This document shows, piece by piece, positions 1 to 8,286 of a stretch of 64,000 nt of DNA. The stretch covers positions 62,001-126,000 of the forward strand of contig CBDBCB010000015.1 in assembly GCA_965202745.1 (NCBI GenBank), given 5' to 3'. The notes under the pieces were generated by a model. That model was not told the origin of the DNA, searched no databases, and saw nothing but the letters and a program-made list of their open reading frames with translations. The stretch comes from JACKII01 sp965202745. Its GTDB lineage: Bacteria > Pseudomonadota > Alphaproteobacteria > Bin95. The position numbers and the translations under genes were made by a program. Numbering within the stretch: position 1 is the stretch's first letter; every line of letters begins with the position of its first letter.

Positions 1-656
1 GTAAAACTGCCGTTGTCTGCGGCTACGGCGATGTCGGCAAAGGCTCGGCCGAGAGCCTGCGCAGCCAGGGCACCCGCGTTATCGTCACGGAAATCGACCC
101 GATCTGCGCCCTGCAGGCGGCCATGGCCGGCTATCAGGTGCAGACGGTCGATGACGTTGTAGCCGACGCCGACATCTTTGTGACGGCCACCGGCAACAAG
201 GACATCATCACCGCTGACCACATACGCGCCATGAAGGATCGGGCCATCGTCTGCAATATCGGACACTTCGACACCGAAATTCAGGTTGCAGCGCTCCGGA
301 ACTACAAGTGGCACAACGTGAAGCCGCAGGTGGACGAGATTGAGTTCCCCGACGGCAAACGGATCATCCTGCTGGCTGAAGGCCGCCTGGTGAACCTGGG
401 CTGTGCCACCGGCCACCCGAGCTTCGTCATGTCCGCCAGCTTCACCAACCAGGTGCTGGCGCAGATGGAACTGTGGAACAATCACGGTGAGTACGAAAAG
501 AAAATCTACGTGCTGCCGAAGCATCTGGACGAGAAAGTGGCAGCGCTGCACCTGGCGAAGCTGGGCGTGAAGCTGACCACCCTGTCGGATGACCAGTCGT
601 CCTATCTGGGCATCAGCCAGCAGGGCCCGTTCAAGCCGGAAGCCTATCGCTACTAG
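1..656 (+). CDS. ahcY: Adenosylhomocysteinase, C-terminal part (5' end outside window)
   Basis: The reading frame is open from base 3 and runs off the left edge, so only about the last 217 codons are present. The enzyme reversibly hydrolyses S-adenosylhomocysteine to adenosine and homocysteine in the cytosol, using bound NAD, and so clears the product of SAM-dependent methylation. The visible part starts in the NAD-binding fold with the glycine-rich motif GYGDVGKG and ends with FKPEAYRY, the family's characteristic C-terminus whose Lys and Tyr reach into the NAD site of the neighbouring subunit. The TAG stop is also the first three bases of an intergenic hairpin repeat, and a T-tailed hairpin follows about 60 bp downstream. 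Identification is secure. Confidence 0.97.
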   Translation, partial: KTAVVCGYGDVGKGSAESLRSQGTRVIVTEIDPICALQAAMAGYQVQTVDDVVADADIFVTATGNKDIITADHIRAMKDRAIVCNIGHFDTEIQVAALRNYKWHNVKPQVDEIEFPDGKRIILLAEGRLVNLGCATGHPSFVMSASFTNQVLAQMELWNNHGEYEKKIYVLPKHLDEKVAALHLAKLGVKLTTLSDDQSSYLGISQQGPFKPEAYRY

Positions 657-682
657 AGCGTTTTCCGTTCAAATCGGCTCTA
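654..682. repeat. TAGAGC-type intergenic hairpin repeat
   Basis: Ends TAGAGC and GCTCTA form an imperfect hairpin directly at the ahcY stop codon. The TAG of the repeat is the stop codon. The last CTA is shared with the beginning of a second repeat motif, CTAGTGGTCTGATC (680-693), which recurs at 16442 and, inverted, at 38685. Similar TAGAGC hairpins are common between genes in alphaproteobacteria. Confidence 0.6.
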
Positions 683-717
683 GTGGTCTGATCAAGACAC
701 TCGGGTCGTTCCGATTA

Positions 718-756
718 AACCGGCGTTCTGAACTTACAGGACGCCGGTTTTTTTTG
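718..756 (+). terminator. Rho-independent terminator after ahcY
   Basis: A 9-bp perfect stem (AACCGGCGT at 718-726, ACGCCGGTT at 741-749) with a 14-nt loop is followed by an uninterrupted run of T. It sits between ahcY and the convergent pentapeptide-repeat gene, so it should end ahcY transcription. The downstream T-run is only on the + strand, so termination is predicted in that direction. Confidence 0.85.
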
Positions 757-758
757 GG

Positions 759-1631
759 TCAGCTGTCCGGCCCGACCGCGTGCTTGACTCCGCCAATGCC
801 CGAGGCGCATTGGGCGATCTGATAGCCCTTTGGCAGGCGCGTTTTCTCATCACCACAAGCGCGCGCCAGCCTTTTTTTGTCCAGACCGGACGTATCTTCC
901 AGGTTTGCGCCTTTAAAGATCGCACGGCGCATGATCGCATTTTCCAGGTTGGCGCCCGCAAGATTGGCGCCGCTGAAATCAGTGCGTTCCATCCGGGAGT
1001 TGGAAAAGTCAGCGTCGCGCAGATCTGCACCGATCATCAGAGCCCGGTCGAAATCGCTATTGCTAAATTTCGCACTGAGCGCAGCAATGCCGCTCATATC
1101 AGCGCGTTCGAACATCACCTGCTTGGCATTAACAAAACTCAGGTTCGCCCCACTAAGCGCCGCCCGTTTGACCAGGGAGCCCCGCAGGTCAGCATCCGTA
1201 AGATTTGCGTCCCGCAGATCAATTTTCGCCATATCAACGTTCCGGATATCGGTCCGCGACAGGTCCGCATCGACGAAAACCGCTTTTTCCAGATCTGCAC
1301 CTGCCAGGTAAGCACGGGCGAGGCGCGCGCCCGTCAGATTTGCTCTCTCCAGATTGGCGCGGCGCAGGTCCACTCGCTCCATCTGGCCACCGCTCAGATC
1401 GATGCCTTTCAGGTCCGAGTCCCGAAGATTGGTTCGATTCAGACTAGCGCCCGCCAGTTTCTCCCCCTTCAAATCCACTTCGCGGAGGTCGCACCGGACG
1501 CACTCATTGGTGCGCTTCAACCTCTCCAGGTCCTCGGCGTCAGACGCCACTGCACGAGACGGATTAATGGCCACAGCCGCCACCGCAAATACCGCTATCG
1601 CGAACACTGTAGGAGCCATGTCCTGCCGCAT
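759..1631 (-). CDS. Secreted pentapeptide-repeat protein
   Basis: The start at 1631 is preferred over an upstream in-frame ATG at 1700 because AAGGGA lies just before it and translation then begins with a signal peptide (MRQDMAPTVFAIAVF, then an Ala/Val-rich core, cleavage probably after AVAS). After a short segment with the pair CVRCD, about 220 residues consist of A(D/N)Lxx five-residue repeats (for example ANLERANLTGARLARAYLAG), predicting a right-handed quadrilateral beta-helix. Unlike cytoplasmic Qnr/MfpA-type proteins that mimic DNA and bind gyrase, this one appears to be exported. Its partner is unknown. It is convergent with ahcY and monocistronic. The fold is secure, the function is not. 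Confidence 0.85.
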   Translation of the reverse strand: MRQDMAPTVFAIAVFAVAAVAINPSRAVASDAEDLERLKRTNECVRCDLREVDLKGEKLAGASLNRTNLRDSDLKGIDLSGGQMERVDLRRANLERANLTGARLARAYLAGADLEKAVFVDADLSRTDIRNVDMAKIDLRDANLTDADLRGSLVKRAALSGANLSFVNAKQVMFERADMSGIAALSAKFSNSDFDRALMIGADLRDADFSNSRMERTDFSGANLAGANLENAIMRRAIFKGANLEDTSGLDKKRLARACGDEKTRLPKGYQIAQCASGIGGVKHAVGPDS

Positions 1632-1717
1632 AATATCCCTTCTCCCCTCTCGAATGCGTCCATGATGGGAGCATCCCCGGAACGAGTGTTTCCACAACAC
1701 AGTTTCAGCATCCAGCC

Positions 1718-1833
1718 TAGAGCATCGCCGGTTGAAATTGAATCGATTTCACGATCAATTTGCAGGGTAAGCTGCTCAAACTCTTAGTTACGCAGCATGT
1801 TCACCCAATCCAAGCGGCTCGGTATTTGCTCTA
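1718..1833. repeat. Intergenic inverted repeat, TAGAGCA...TGCTCTA
   Basis: A TAGAGCA end at 1718-1724 is matched by an inverted TGCTCTA end near 1827-1833. The inside is imperfectly palindromic (GAAATTGAATCGATTTC at about 1734-1750). This may be a longer member of the TAGAGC repeat class. With the element at 1882-2067 it fills the 445-bp stretch without a gene between the pentapeptide gene and the next coding region. No ORF was seen here. Confidence 0.4.
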
Positions 1834-1881
1834 GTTCGCAGGCGGCGGATTGGGTACCGGGATTGAAGGGGTGGCCCTAAT

Positions 1882-2067
1882 ACCAACTTTCAGTGATCGG
1901 AACTTATTGCATGGCGCACAGCCAAGCCGCGGGTAGGAGCGCCGGGAAGCGCGATGCGGCGCATCGGGCGAGCGGTGCGACACCCTCCGCGGTTTGGCTA
2001 TGCGCCACCCGGAGGGCCGGGCCAAATTGGCCACCGGCGCATAGGGTTCCAATCACTGAAAGTTGGT
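1882..2067. repeat. 186-bp MITE-like element with nested inverted repeats
   Basis: The two ends are 22-bp inverted repeats matching at 21 positions: 1882-1903, beginning ACCAACTTTCAGTGAT, and 2046-2067, ending ATCACTGAAAGTTGGT. A second inverted pair lies inside (1912-1932 starting TGGCGCACAGCC, and the region ending TATGCGCCA near 2007) and matches at about 19 of 21 positions. No ORF in the element resembles a transposase. The structure fits a miniature inverted-repeat transposable element or a large palindromic unit. It ends 10 bp from the stop codon of the broken LLM gene. No target-site duplication was recognised. Confidence 0.6.
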
Positions 2068-2076
2068 CCAAACGCT

Positions 2077-3103
2077 TCACGCGGCGGCTTGGAACGACTC
2101 CGTGAACTGCTGCCAGCAGTTGTCGCTTTCCGTGTCTTTGATCGGAAAATACAGCGAAACCCGGTCAAATACCCCCTCGTAGCGCTGCCGCAAAGTTGCA
2201 CCCAATTGGGAGGGTTCAGCCGAGATTGCCACCGCATCCATCAGCGAATCCGGCACCAGCTTTGCCATCGCCTCGAACTCACCCTGCCGAACCGGGGCCG
2301 ACAGTTCCTTCGCGATGTGCCCGCAATCATGGTACTCCAGCACCGCGCGATAGTTGGGCGTAGAGCCGTAAAAGCTGATCTGGCGACGCACTTCGGCTTC
2401 GCTCTCCGCCCGTTCAGCTTCAATTTCGCCGGTCACCGCAAAAACTGGGGCGTAGAAGCGCCACGTGGGCATCCGTCCGGCCGCCTTTGCGCTGCCCCTC
2501 CGCGATTGCCGGTTTAATGACATCGTTGACGTAACCGACAGAGTGCACCGGATGCACATGGAAACCGTTCGCAACCTCTCCGGCCGCCTGACACATCCGC
2601 TCGTTCACCCCGGCAAGGTAGATTGGGATATCCAGGTTCGCGGTCGGTCCGGGATTGAAGAACGGGTTCATCAACCGGAACTGATAGAACTCCCCTTCGT
2701 AGGAGGGGCGGGCATCGGTCTGGAACGACTCCCAAATCGCCCGCACGCAGCGGATATAATCGGTAATCCGCGCGGCCGGACGGTCGAACGACATAGAGAA
2801 GCGGCGCTCCACATGCGCCCGCACCTGCGTACCCAACCCCAGGTGAAAGCGCCCGCCACTGGAGGTTTGCAGGTCCCAAGCCGTCTGCGCCACAGCAAAG
2901 GGCGCACGCGCAAAGGCTACGGTCATATTGGTGCCGATCTCTAGCTTTTCCGTAGCACTGGCCGCCAGCGCCAACGGCAGGAAGGGGTCGTGCGCTGCCT
3001 CAAAGGTCCAAACACCGTCAAACCCGAGCCTCTCAAAACGCTGCGCTTGGGCCGACACCTGGCGGGCATCGAAATCGCGAAGTTGGGTATCCAGACGTAA
3101 CAT
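2077..3103 (-). pseudogene. LLM-class (F420-type) oxidoreductase, frameshifted
   Basis: Two overlapping frames together encode one luciferase-like TIM-barrel oxidoreductase of about 340 residues. The N-terminal frame starts at 3103 (MLRLDTQLRDFDARQ) and carries GFDGVWTFEAAHDPF, IGTNMTVAFAR and GRFHLGLGTQVRAH. After DAHV near 2461 the match continues in the other frame (RFYAPVFAVTGEIE to the stop at 2077). One extra G in the coding strand explains the break. The intact paralogue at 49082-50143 aligns across the junction with the same motifs and C-terminus, which supports a single original gene. Members use F420 or FMN to oxidise or hydroxylate small molecules; the substrate is unknown. It may be a true pseudogene or an assembly indel. 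Confidence 0.8.
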
Positions 3104-3165
3104 GGGGCGGTCCTCGCAAAGCTGATTTGGTTCGTTTGGTTCACATGCAAGACTATAGACCTAGT

Positions 3166-4225
3166 TGTTCCATCTTGGCTGATCGGATAGCCCTCGTCGC
3201 TCTGCGTTTTTCATGGCACGCTGTGTTTTGACCGAGGCGCGGGATGGGAGAGCGACATGGTGATCAAGCTTCACAGTCAGGCGACGACGCCACCGAAGAT
3301 CAGGGCGGCCATACAGGCCAGTGACGACCCTGCGTGGGTTCTTGCCGAGCGTCACGGGACCACGGAACAGACCGTATGGAAATGGCGCCAGCGTGCCAGC
3401 GTGGAGGATTGCAGCCACACGCCCCATCGCCTTCAGACGACGTTGACGCCAGCGCAGGAAGCTGTCGCCGTGGCCCTCCGCAAGACGCTTTTGGTCTCGC
3501 TGGATGATCTGCTGGCGGTGGTGCGCGAGTTCTTGAACCCGAATGCCTCCCGCTCTGGCCTTGACCGCTGCTTGCGTCGGCATGGCGTGGGGGGGCCCTG
3601 CGCGCCCTGAAAGCAGCATCGCCCCGGCCAAAGCACAGCGCCTTCAAAGCCTATGAACCCGGTTCCATCCCCATCGACCTGAAATACCTGCCACCGATGG
3701 CAGATGAGAGCCGCCGCCGTTCCCTCTTCGTGGCCATCGACAGGGCAACGCGTTGGGTTGTTGTCAGGGTCTACAACAGCAAGACAGCGGCCAATGCCCG
3801 GCGCTTCCTGCGCGCCCTGGAGCGCGCCTGCCCGATGCGGATCCGCCCCATACTCCCGGATAATGGAAAAGAGTTCACGGATCGCCTCTTCGGTCTGCGC
3901 CAGCGCGCCGCAACAGGCGCGCATGAATGCGACACGCTGGGCGCGGCCCTCGATACCGATCATCGCCTGACGCTGCCTAGGTCACCTCAGACCAACGGTA
4001 TGGTCGAACGGTTCAATGGCCGCATCGAAGAGGTTCTGCAGAGCCATCCCTTCCGATCCGGCGAGGTTCTGGAAGCCACGCTGCTTCGCTATGTCTGGCT
4101 TTACACCCAGCCGCTGCCGCAATCAGCCCTGGGCAGCAAGACGCCCTTGCAGGCAATGAAGGGATGGCGAAAACTCAAACTAGAGCTGGTCAGGAAACAG
4201 CCATATTACCTTCCAGGATGGGACA
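3166..4225 (+). mobile_element. IS481-type insertion sequence
   Basis: The left end TGTTCCATCTTGG (3166-3178) is the inverted match, 11 of 13, of the right end CCAGGATGGGACA (4213-4225). The inverted repeats bracket a transposase with an HTH plus rve (DDE) layout. The transposase stop codon lies just outside the right repeat, at 4228-4230. Flanking bases CTAGT and GGTAG show no clear target duplication. The element sits between the divergent LLM pseudogene and the CBS gene. Confidence 0.75.
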
Positions 4226-4230
4226 GGTAG
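3257..4230 (+). pseudogene. IS481-family transposase, interrupted by a frameshift
   Basis: The first frame (3257-3610) gives an N-terminal helix-turn-helix (WVLAERHGTTEQTVWKWRQ). The second frame, open upstream of its ATG at 3697, gives the catalytic core: IPIDLKYLP with the first Asp, DNGKEFTD with the second Asp and NGMVERFNGRIEE with the Glu of the DDE triad. The frames meet at a run of seven G (3589-3595), where a -1 shift or one added base restores a continuous protein of about 320 residues. A programmed slip on the G run is conceivable, but IS481 transposases are normally one ORF, so a mutation or sequencing indel is more likely. Confidence 0.8.
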
Positions 4231-4335
4231 GCGCACACGCTCGCTCCTGCCTTGCCAATTTTGACAAATTGCCGCAAAATTTCTCCTGTGAGCGCGGAAA
4301 TCGCTCATCCTTGAGGAAATGGGAGAGTACGAATT

Positions 4336-4764
4336 ATGACCGTGCGGCAAATCCTGAAATCCAAAGGTGCAACGGTCACCGCGGTTCCAGCGGCTGAGCC
4401 GGTCCGCAATGTCGCGACCTTGTTGCATGAGTCCCGTATCGGCTCTGTCATCGTACACAATGAAGAGTTGATGCCCATCGGCATCCTGTCGGAACGAGAT
4501 ATCGTCCGCGGCATTGCCGAGCAAGGCGCGACGGCGCTGGATGCCCCTGCCAGCACCCTAATGACTGCCGACATCATAACGTGCGGACCGGACGATCATA
4601 TCGACCGGTTGATGCAGGTGATGACCGACCAGCGCGTCCGGCACTTGCCGGTACTGGAAAACGGGCATCTGGCTGGCATCATCTCCATCGGTGACCTGGT
4701 CAAAGCACGCATCGGTGAGTTGGAAAGCGAAGGCGAGGCGCTGCGAACCTACATCAGCGCCTGA
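4336..4764 (+). CDS. CBS-domain protein
   Basis: The 142-residue product is two CBS domains and little else: roughly residues 8-62 (VRNVATLLHESRIGSVIV to LSERDIVRGIAE) and 72-128 (MTADIITCGPDDHIDRLMQ to IISIGDLVKARI). Such stand-alone CBS pairs bind adenosine nucleotides (AMP, ATP, SAM) and act as cytosolic energy or redox sensors; the partner here is unknown. A GGGAGAG ribosome site lies 9 bp before the ATG. It is transcribed alone, downstream of the IS481 element and convergent with the M48 gene, so its original promoter may have been displaced by the insertion. Confidence 0.9.
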   Translation: MTVRQILKSKGATVTAVPAAEPVRNVATLLHESRIGSVIVHNEELMPIGILSERDIVRGIAEQGATALDAPASTLMTADIITCGPDDHIDRLMQVMTDQRVRHLPVLENGHLAGIISIGDLVKARIGELESEGEALRTYISA

Positions 4765-4792
4765 ATGGGGCAGTGGCGCCGCCGCCACCGGT

Positions 4793-6307
4793 TTAGCGGG
4801 CCGACACGACCTTAATCCACTGCCCGGCGGTCAACTGCTGATTGGCCGTCAGCCCGTTCAACACGCGCAGCCGATCTTCGGCCAGGTTGGTAAACGGCAA
4901 TTGGCTGGCGACGCTGGCCAACGTGTCGCCCCGCCTGACCTTGTACGGCCTGATGCGCAGAGGCATCAGTTGGTTGGCCTCACTGCTCGAGAGTTGCCGG
5001 AAACTGCGCAATGTCTCCATGAAGCCCGGATCGTTCTGCCGGGCTAGAGACGCGGGCGATATGAACTGGAACCGGTACATTGTTCCATCAGGCCACGCGA
5101 CGACCCCAAGGCGCAGCCCGACCGTGCCGCTGTCGGTGCGCACCTGCGCGAAGCCTGTAGCGGCATCCAGCCCGTTGACCTGCAATTGCTGCACCCCTTG
5201 CAGCCGCAATTTCGGCGCCCAGACGCCAGTCAGGTACTGGCCGGGCGAGATCGAGTAGCGTTTGTCTGCCCGGTCAAAGATCACTGCCGCGCCCTGCTCC
5301 CCCTGTGCCACGAGACGGTCCGGGAAGTTGTGCATGTGGTAGTTCGGCGGCACTTCAAACGCCAGCTTCAACCCCGGATGTGCGAACTCCCGGCCGCGCC
5401 GGAAGCCCTGCTCCGGGCTATCGCCATAGATCAGACCGTCGATCCGGCGGATGAAAGCCTCGCTGGTGCCTGATTTTCCGCTTCCGGGAGTTTTCTTTGC
5501 CAGCGCGGTTGCTTTTTGCACGCGCTCTTCGGTCGGGGGGTGGGTGTCCATATAGCTGAAGCCGCGCGGCGTTTCATTGCGGAGCCTGGCCAGCAAAGCA
5601 GTTTCCTGACCCATTTTGTCCAGGAAGCCAGCCATTGCCTGGGTGTCGTAGCCGTTACGGTTCAGATAGCGCACGCCCAGCTCATCCGACTGCAATTCCT
5701 GGCTGCGTCCATAGCTCGCCAGAAACCCCTGAGCCGCACTACCACCAATCTGCTGGACGGCTTGGCCAGCGCCTTGCCCCAAAAAGATATCCGCAAGGAT
5801 AGCCGCGCCAGTTATGCCAATTCCCGTTCCAACAGCCGCGCTGTAGCGGTTGGCCGCATGGCGGGCGGTAACGTGGCCGATCTCATGCCCCAAAACACCG
5901 CCAAGCTGGTCTTCGGTATCCGCCAGCGCCAACAAGCCGCGGGAGATATAGACAAAGCCACCGGGCAAGGCGAAGGCGTTGATGATGTCGCTATCCAGGA
6001 CCGTGAATGTCCATTTCAGGTTCGGCAACTCAGACGTGGAAGCCAGTTTCTGGCCCAGACCGCTGACATAGTTCTGGATCGCCTGGTCCTGATAGACTCC
6101 GCCGAACTGCGCCAGGATTTTCTGGTGCTCTTGAGAGCCGATCCGCACTTCATCGTCCGGAGACATAAACGGTGTGAAGTTGCTGCCGCCGGTCGCCGGG
6201 TTGATGGTGCAAGCCTGGAGCCAAGACAGGGTAAGCGCCAGCAGCGCCGCCACACCGGCATTGCGCCAGTGCCGCCAGTCAGCGTGTTCTCTCCATCGCA
6301 GCAGCAT
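4793..6307 (-). CDS. M48-family metalloprotease lipoprotein with C-terminal LysM domain
   Basis: The start at 6307 is chosen because GAAGGAA precedes it and translation begins with a lipoprotein signal ending in the lipobox LQAC (Cys33); an in-frame ATG at 6382 would lack this. The zinc-protease motif HEIGH is at about residues 141-145, with the third ligand expected in SQELQSDELGVRYL. The last 50 residues (YKVRRGDTLASVASQL to AGQWIKVV) form a LysM peptidoglycan-binding domain. This resembles BepA/YfgC-type periplasmic proteases that act in outer-membrane protein quality control, with LysM tethering it to the cell wall. It starts 2 bp after the stop of the upstream nuclease-like gene, so the two form an operon. 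Confidence 0.9.
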   Translation of the reverse strand: MLLRWREHADWRHWRNAGVAALLALTLSWLQACTINPATGGSNFTPFMSPDDEVRIGSQEHQKILAQFGGVYQDQAIQNYVSGLGQKLASTSELPNLKWTFTVLDSDIINAFALPGGFVYISRGLLALADTEDQLGGVLGHEIGHVTARHAANRYSAAVGTGIGITGAAILADIFLGQGAGQAVQQIGGSAAQGFLASYGRSQELQSDELGVRYLNRNGYDTQAMAGFLDKMGQETALLARLRNETPRGFSYMDTHPPTEERVQKATALAKKTPGSGKSGTSEAFIRRIDGLIYGDSPEQGFRRGREFAHPGLKLAFEVPPNYHMHNFPDRLVAQGEQGAAVIFDRADKRYSISPGQYLTGVWAPKLRLQGVQQLQVNGLDAATGFAQVRTDSGTVGLRLGVVAWPDGTMYRFQFISPASLARQNDPGFMETLRSFRQLSSSEANQLMPLRIRPYKVRRGDTLASVASQLPFTNLAEDRLRVLNGLTANQQLTAGQWIKVVSAR

Positions 6308-6309
6308 AC

Positions 6310-7095
6310 CTATTCCTTCAACACTTCCACTATGGTGCCATGATCGGCACGAATTGCCGGTCCGTTCAACCGGAAAACCCACCCGCGCACCCGCACATGT
6401 TTGCCGGCCAACGCCCTAACTCCCCGAAGCCTGCCGGGGAAGCCGGAGACGTCCGGCCGCGGTATGACAACGGTGAAGTCCTGCCGCCAATCCTTGCCGA
6501 AATTCAGATAAACCCGGCCGCCTGTCACCGCGACACTAACCACCTCACCCTGTATGATCTGGAAACTGTCAGCCACATGGTCAAGAGCCAATGCCGGACG
6601 CACAGCATATTCCGGCAACCGCCACAAACCCCGGCCGGCCTGGCGGGCCTGTTCTTCCAGACCAAGCATCTCTGCTGCCAGCGCCTCGTTTCCTTTGGTG
6701 GTGTAGACGCGGGCATGACCTTGCTGCGGCAGGCGGCCCTGGATCCAGGTTTCGCCCCGTGGGCTGCCACCAGAGCCGGGCGCTATACTCACATGCACCA
6801 GCCAATGCCCACGCCAGTCCTGCGTCCGCTGGTCCAGATGCAGTTGGACAGCACGGCCTCTTACGAGCGCTGCCAGCGCCTGGGTCGCCGCTTGGCTGGC
6901 GGCGCCTGGCATTTCCCCAGGCCATAGACCTGCCAGGCGAACCGGCCGGTCCATCCCTTTGATTTTGAGAGCAACGGGGCTGAGGACCTCCGCGACCATG
7001 CCTTGCGGCCCCGCCTCCAGCGAGCCGGGGAACGGCGGAAAGTCGGCGGCTGCACTGTCTGCCTGAACCATCAGGGGCAGCCAGATGGACAGCAC
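6310..7095 (-). CDS. Exported thermonuclease-like (SNase/OB-fold) protein
   Basis: The product is 261 residues. It starts with a hydrophobic leader (LSIWLPLMVQA), then an SNase-like OB-fold domain at about residues 30-165 ending in the family signature GHARVYTTKGNEALAAEM and EEQARQAGRGLW. A second OB-like segment (FGKDWRQDFTVVIPR, GKHVRVRGWVFRLNGPAI) follows. The classical active-site Arg/Glu arrangement is not obvious, so nuclease activity is uncertain. The start is probably GTG at 7095, though a hydrophobic stretch reads open a little further upstream, so the true start may be earlier. It is co-transcribed with the M48 lipoprotein gene and both products should be in the periplasm. Confidence 0.7.
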   Translation of the reverse strand: MLSIWLPLMVQADSAAADFPPFPGSLEAGPQGMVAEVLSPVALKIKGMDRPVRLAGLWPGEMPGAASQAATQALAALVRGRAVQLHLDQRTQDWRGHWLVHVSIAPGSGGSPRGETWIQGRLPQQGHARVYTTKGNEALAAEMLGLEEQARQAGRGLWRLPEYAVRPALALDHVADSFQIIQGEVVSVAVTGGRVYLNFGKDWRQDFTVVIPRPDVSGFPGRLRGVRALAGKHVRVRGWVFRLNGPAIRADHGTIVEVLKE

Positions 7096-7230
7096 GAAAA
7101 TCAGTGCAACACCGCATTTTGCGGAGGAAAGCCCGGCCTGCTGATATAAATTGTGCAGCCAGTGGCGAATCTTCCGGTTAACCTCTGTCGCACGTTAAAC
7201 CATAGCCTCCCTTATAGCACGGATCGACCC

Positions 7231-8223
7231 TTGAGCCTCGACCAACCCTTTACCACGAATTACCGGCGGGAACTGTTTCCGCCCATCGAACCCTATGCTG
7301 AAGGCTGGCTGCCGGTTGGCGACGGCCATACGCTTTACTGGAGCGAATGCGGTAATCCGAATGGAAGGCCCGCGCTCTTCTTGCATGGCGGTCCTGGCGT
7401 CGGCTGTATTCCGGCTTACCGGCGGTTCTTCGATCCCGACATTTGGCGGGTCATTCTGATCGATCAACGTGGCGCTGGGCGGTCCAGACCTATTGCGGAG
7501 ACGGAAGCCAATACCACTCAGGACCTGATCGGCGACCTGGAGAAGCTGCGCGTTGCCCGCGGGATAGGGGAATGGTTGGTATTCGGAGGCTCGTGGGGGA
7601 GCACACTGGCCATTGCCTATGGCGAGGCCCACCCGGACCGCTGCACAGGCTTTATCCTGCGCGGCGTGTTCCTGGGCACACATGCAGAAATCAACTGGTT
7701 CATGCACGGCATGGGCCAATTCTTTCCGGAAGCCGAACAGGCATTCCTGGCCCCGATCCCGTTGCACGAGCGTGAAGATTTGCTGGCGTCGTATCATGCC
7801 CGCCTGATCAATCCCGACCCAGCCACCCATCTGCCCGCCGCGCGCGCCTGGACTCTATACGAAAGCCGCTGCTCGGCGCTGCGCTCCCGGGTTGGCGACG
7901 GTAGGCTGACTTCCTACCGGTTTGCACTCTCCGTCGCCCGGATGGAGGCGCATTATTTCCAGCATCGCTGCTTTTTCGCGCCAGACCAACTGCTCAAGAA
8001 TGTGGACAGTATCAAGCACCTGCCCTGTGTGATCGTGCAGGGCCGATATGACTTGGTCTGCCCGCCAGTAACCGCACAGCGCCTGGCGGCGGCATGGCCC
8101 GGCAGCGACCTGGTGATGATCGAAGACGCCGGACATTCAGCGATGGAACCCGGTGTCCGGGCAGCGCTTGTCCGCGCAACGGAGGCCATGGCCCGCCCGG
8201 CCTATGCCCTGGCCAGCGATTAG
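7231..8223 (+). CDS. pip: Proline iminopeptidase
   Basis: This cytosolic alpha/beta-hydrolase (peptidase family S33) releases N-terminal proline from peptides. The family-typical start RELFPPIEPY is followed by the oxyanion motif HGGPGVGC, the nucleophile elbow GGSWGS, the acid Asp in GRYDLVCP and the catalytic His in DAGHSA. TTG at 7231 (SLDQPFTTNYRR) gives a normal length of about 330 residues; a GTG at 7153 is in frame but adds an unusual extension. It is transcribed divergently from the nuclease/M48 operon. The stop codon TAG is the first triplet of a hairpin repeat. Confidence 0.92.
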   Translation: MSLDQPFTTNYRRELFPPIEPYAEGWLPVGDGHTLYWSECGNPNGRPALFLHGGPGVGCIPAYRRFFDPDIWRVILIDQRGAGRSRPIAETEANTTQDLIGDLEKLRVARGIGEWLVFGGSWGSTLAIAYGEAHPDRCTGFILRGVFLGTHAEINWFMHGMGQFFPEAEQAFLAPIPLHEREDLLASYHARLINPDPATHLPAARAWTLYESRCSALRSRVGDGRLTSYRFALSVARMEAHYFQHRCFFAPDQLLKNVDSIKHLPCVIVQGRYDLVCPPVTAQRLAAAWPGSDLVMIEDAGHSAMEPGVRAALVRATEAMARPAYALASD

Positions 8224-8263
8224 AGCAGATCCCGATCCGTTTGGATCAGGTGAATCTGCTCTA
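8221..8263. repeat. TAGAGC-type hairpin at the pip stop codon
   Basis: The arms TAGAGCAGAT (8221-8230) and ATCTGCTCTA (8254-8263) pair perfectly over 10 bp, with a further GATCC/GGATC pairing inside. The first TAG is the stop codon of pip. There is no T-run, so it is a repeat rather than a standard terminator, although it may still act at the RNA 3' end between the convergent genes pip and asnB. Confidence 0.7.
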
Positions 8264-8286
8264 AATGTAAGAATTGGAGCACCCGC

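Noticed and set aside
780..1560. Regular short-period repeats suggesting a CRISPR or tandem DNA repeat
   Set aside because: The period of about 15 bp is the codon pattern of the five-residue repeats in the pentapeptide protein. There are no conserved DNA repeats with unique spacers.
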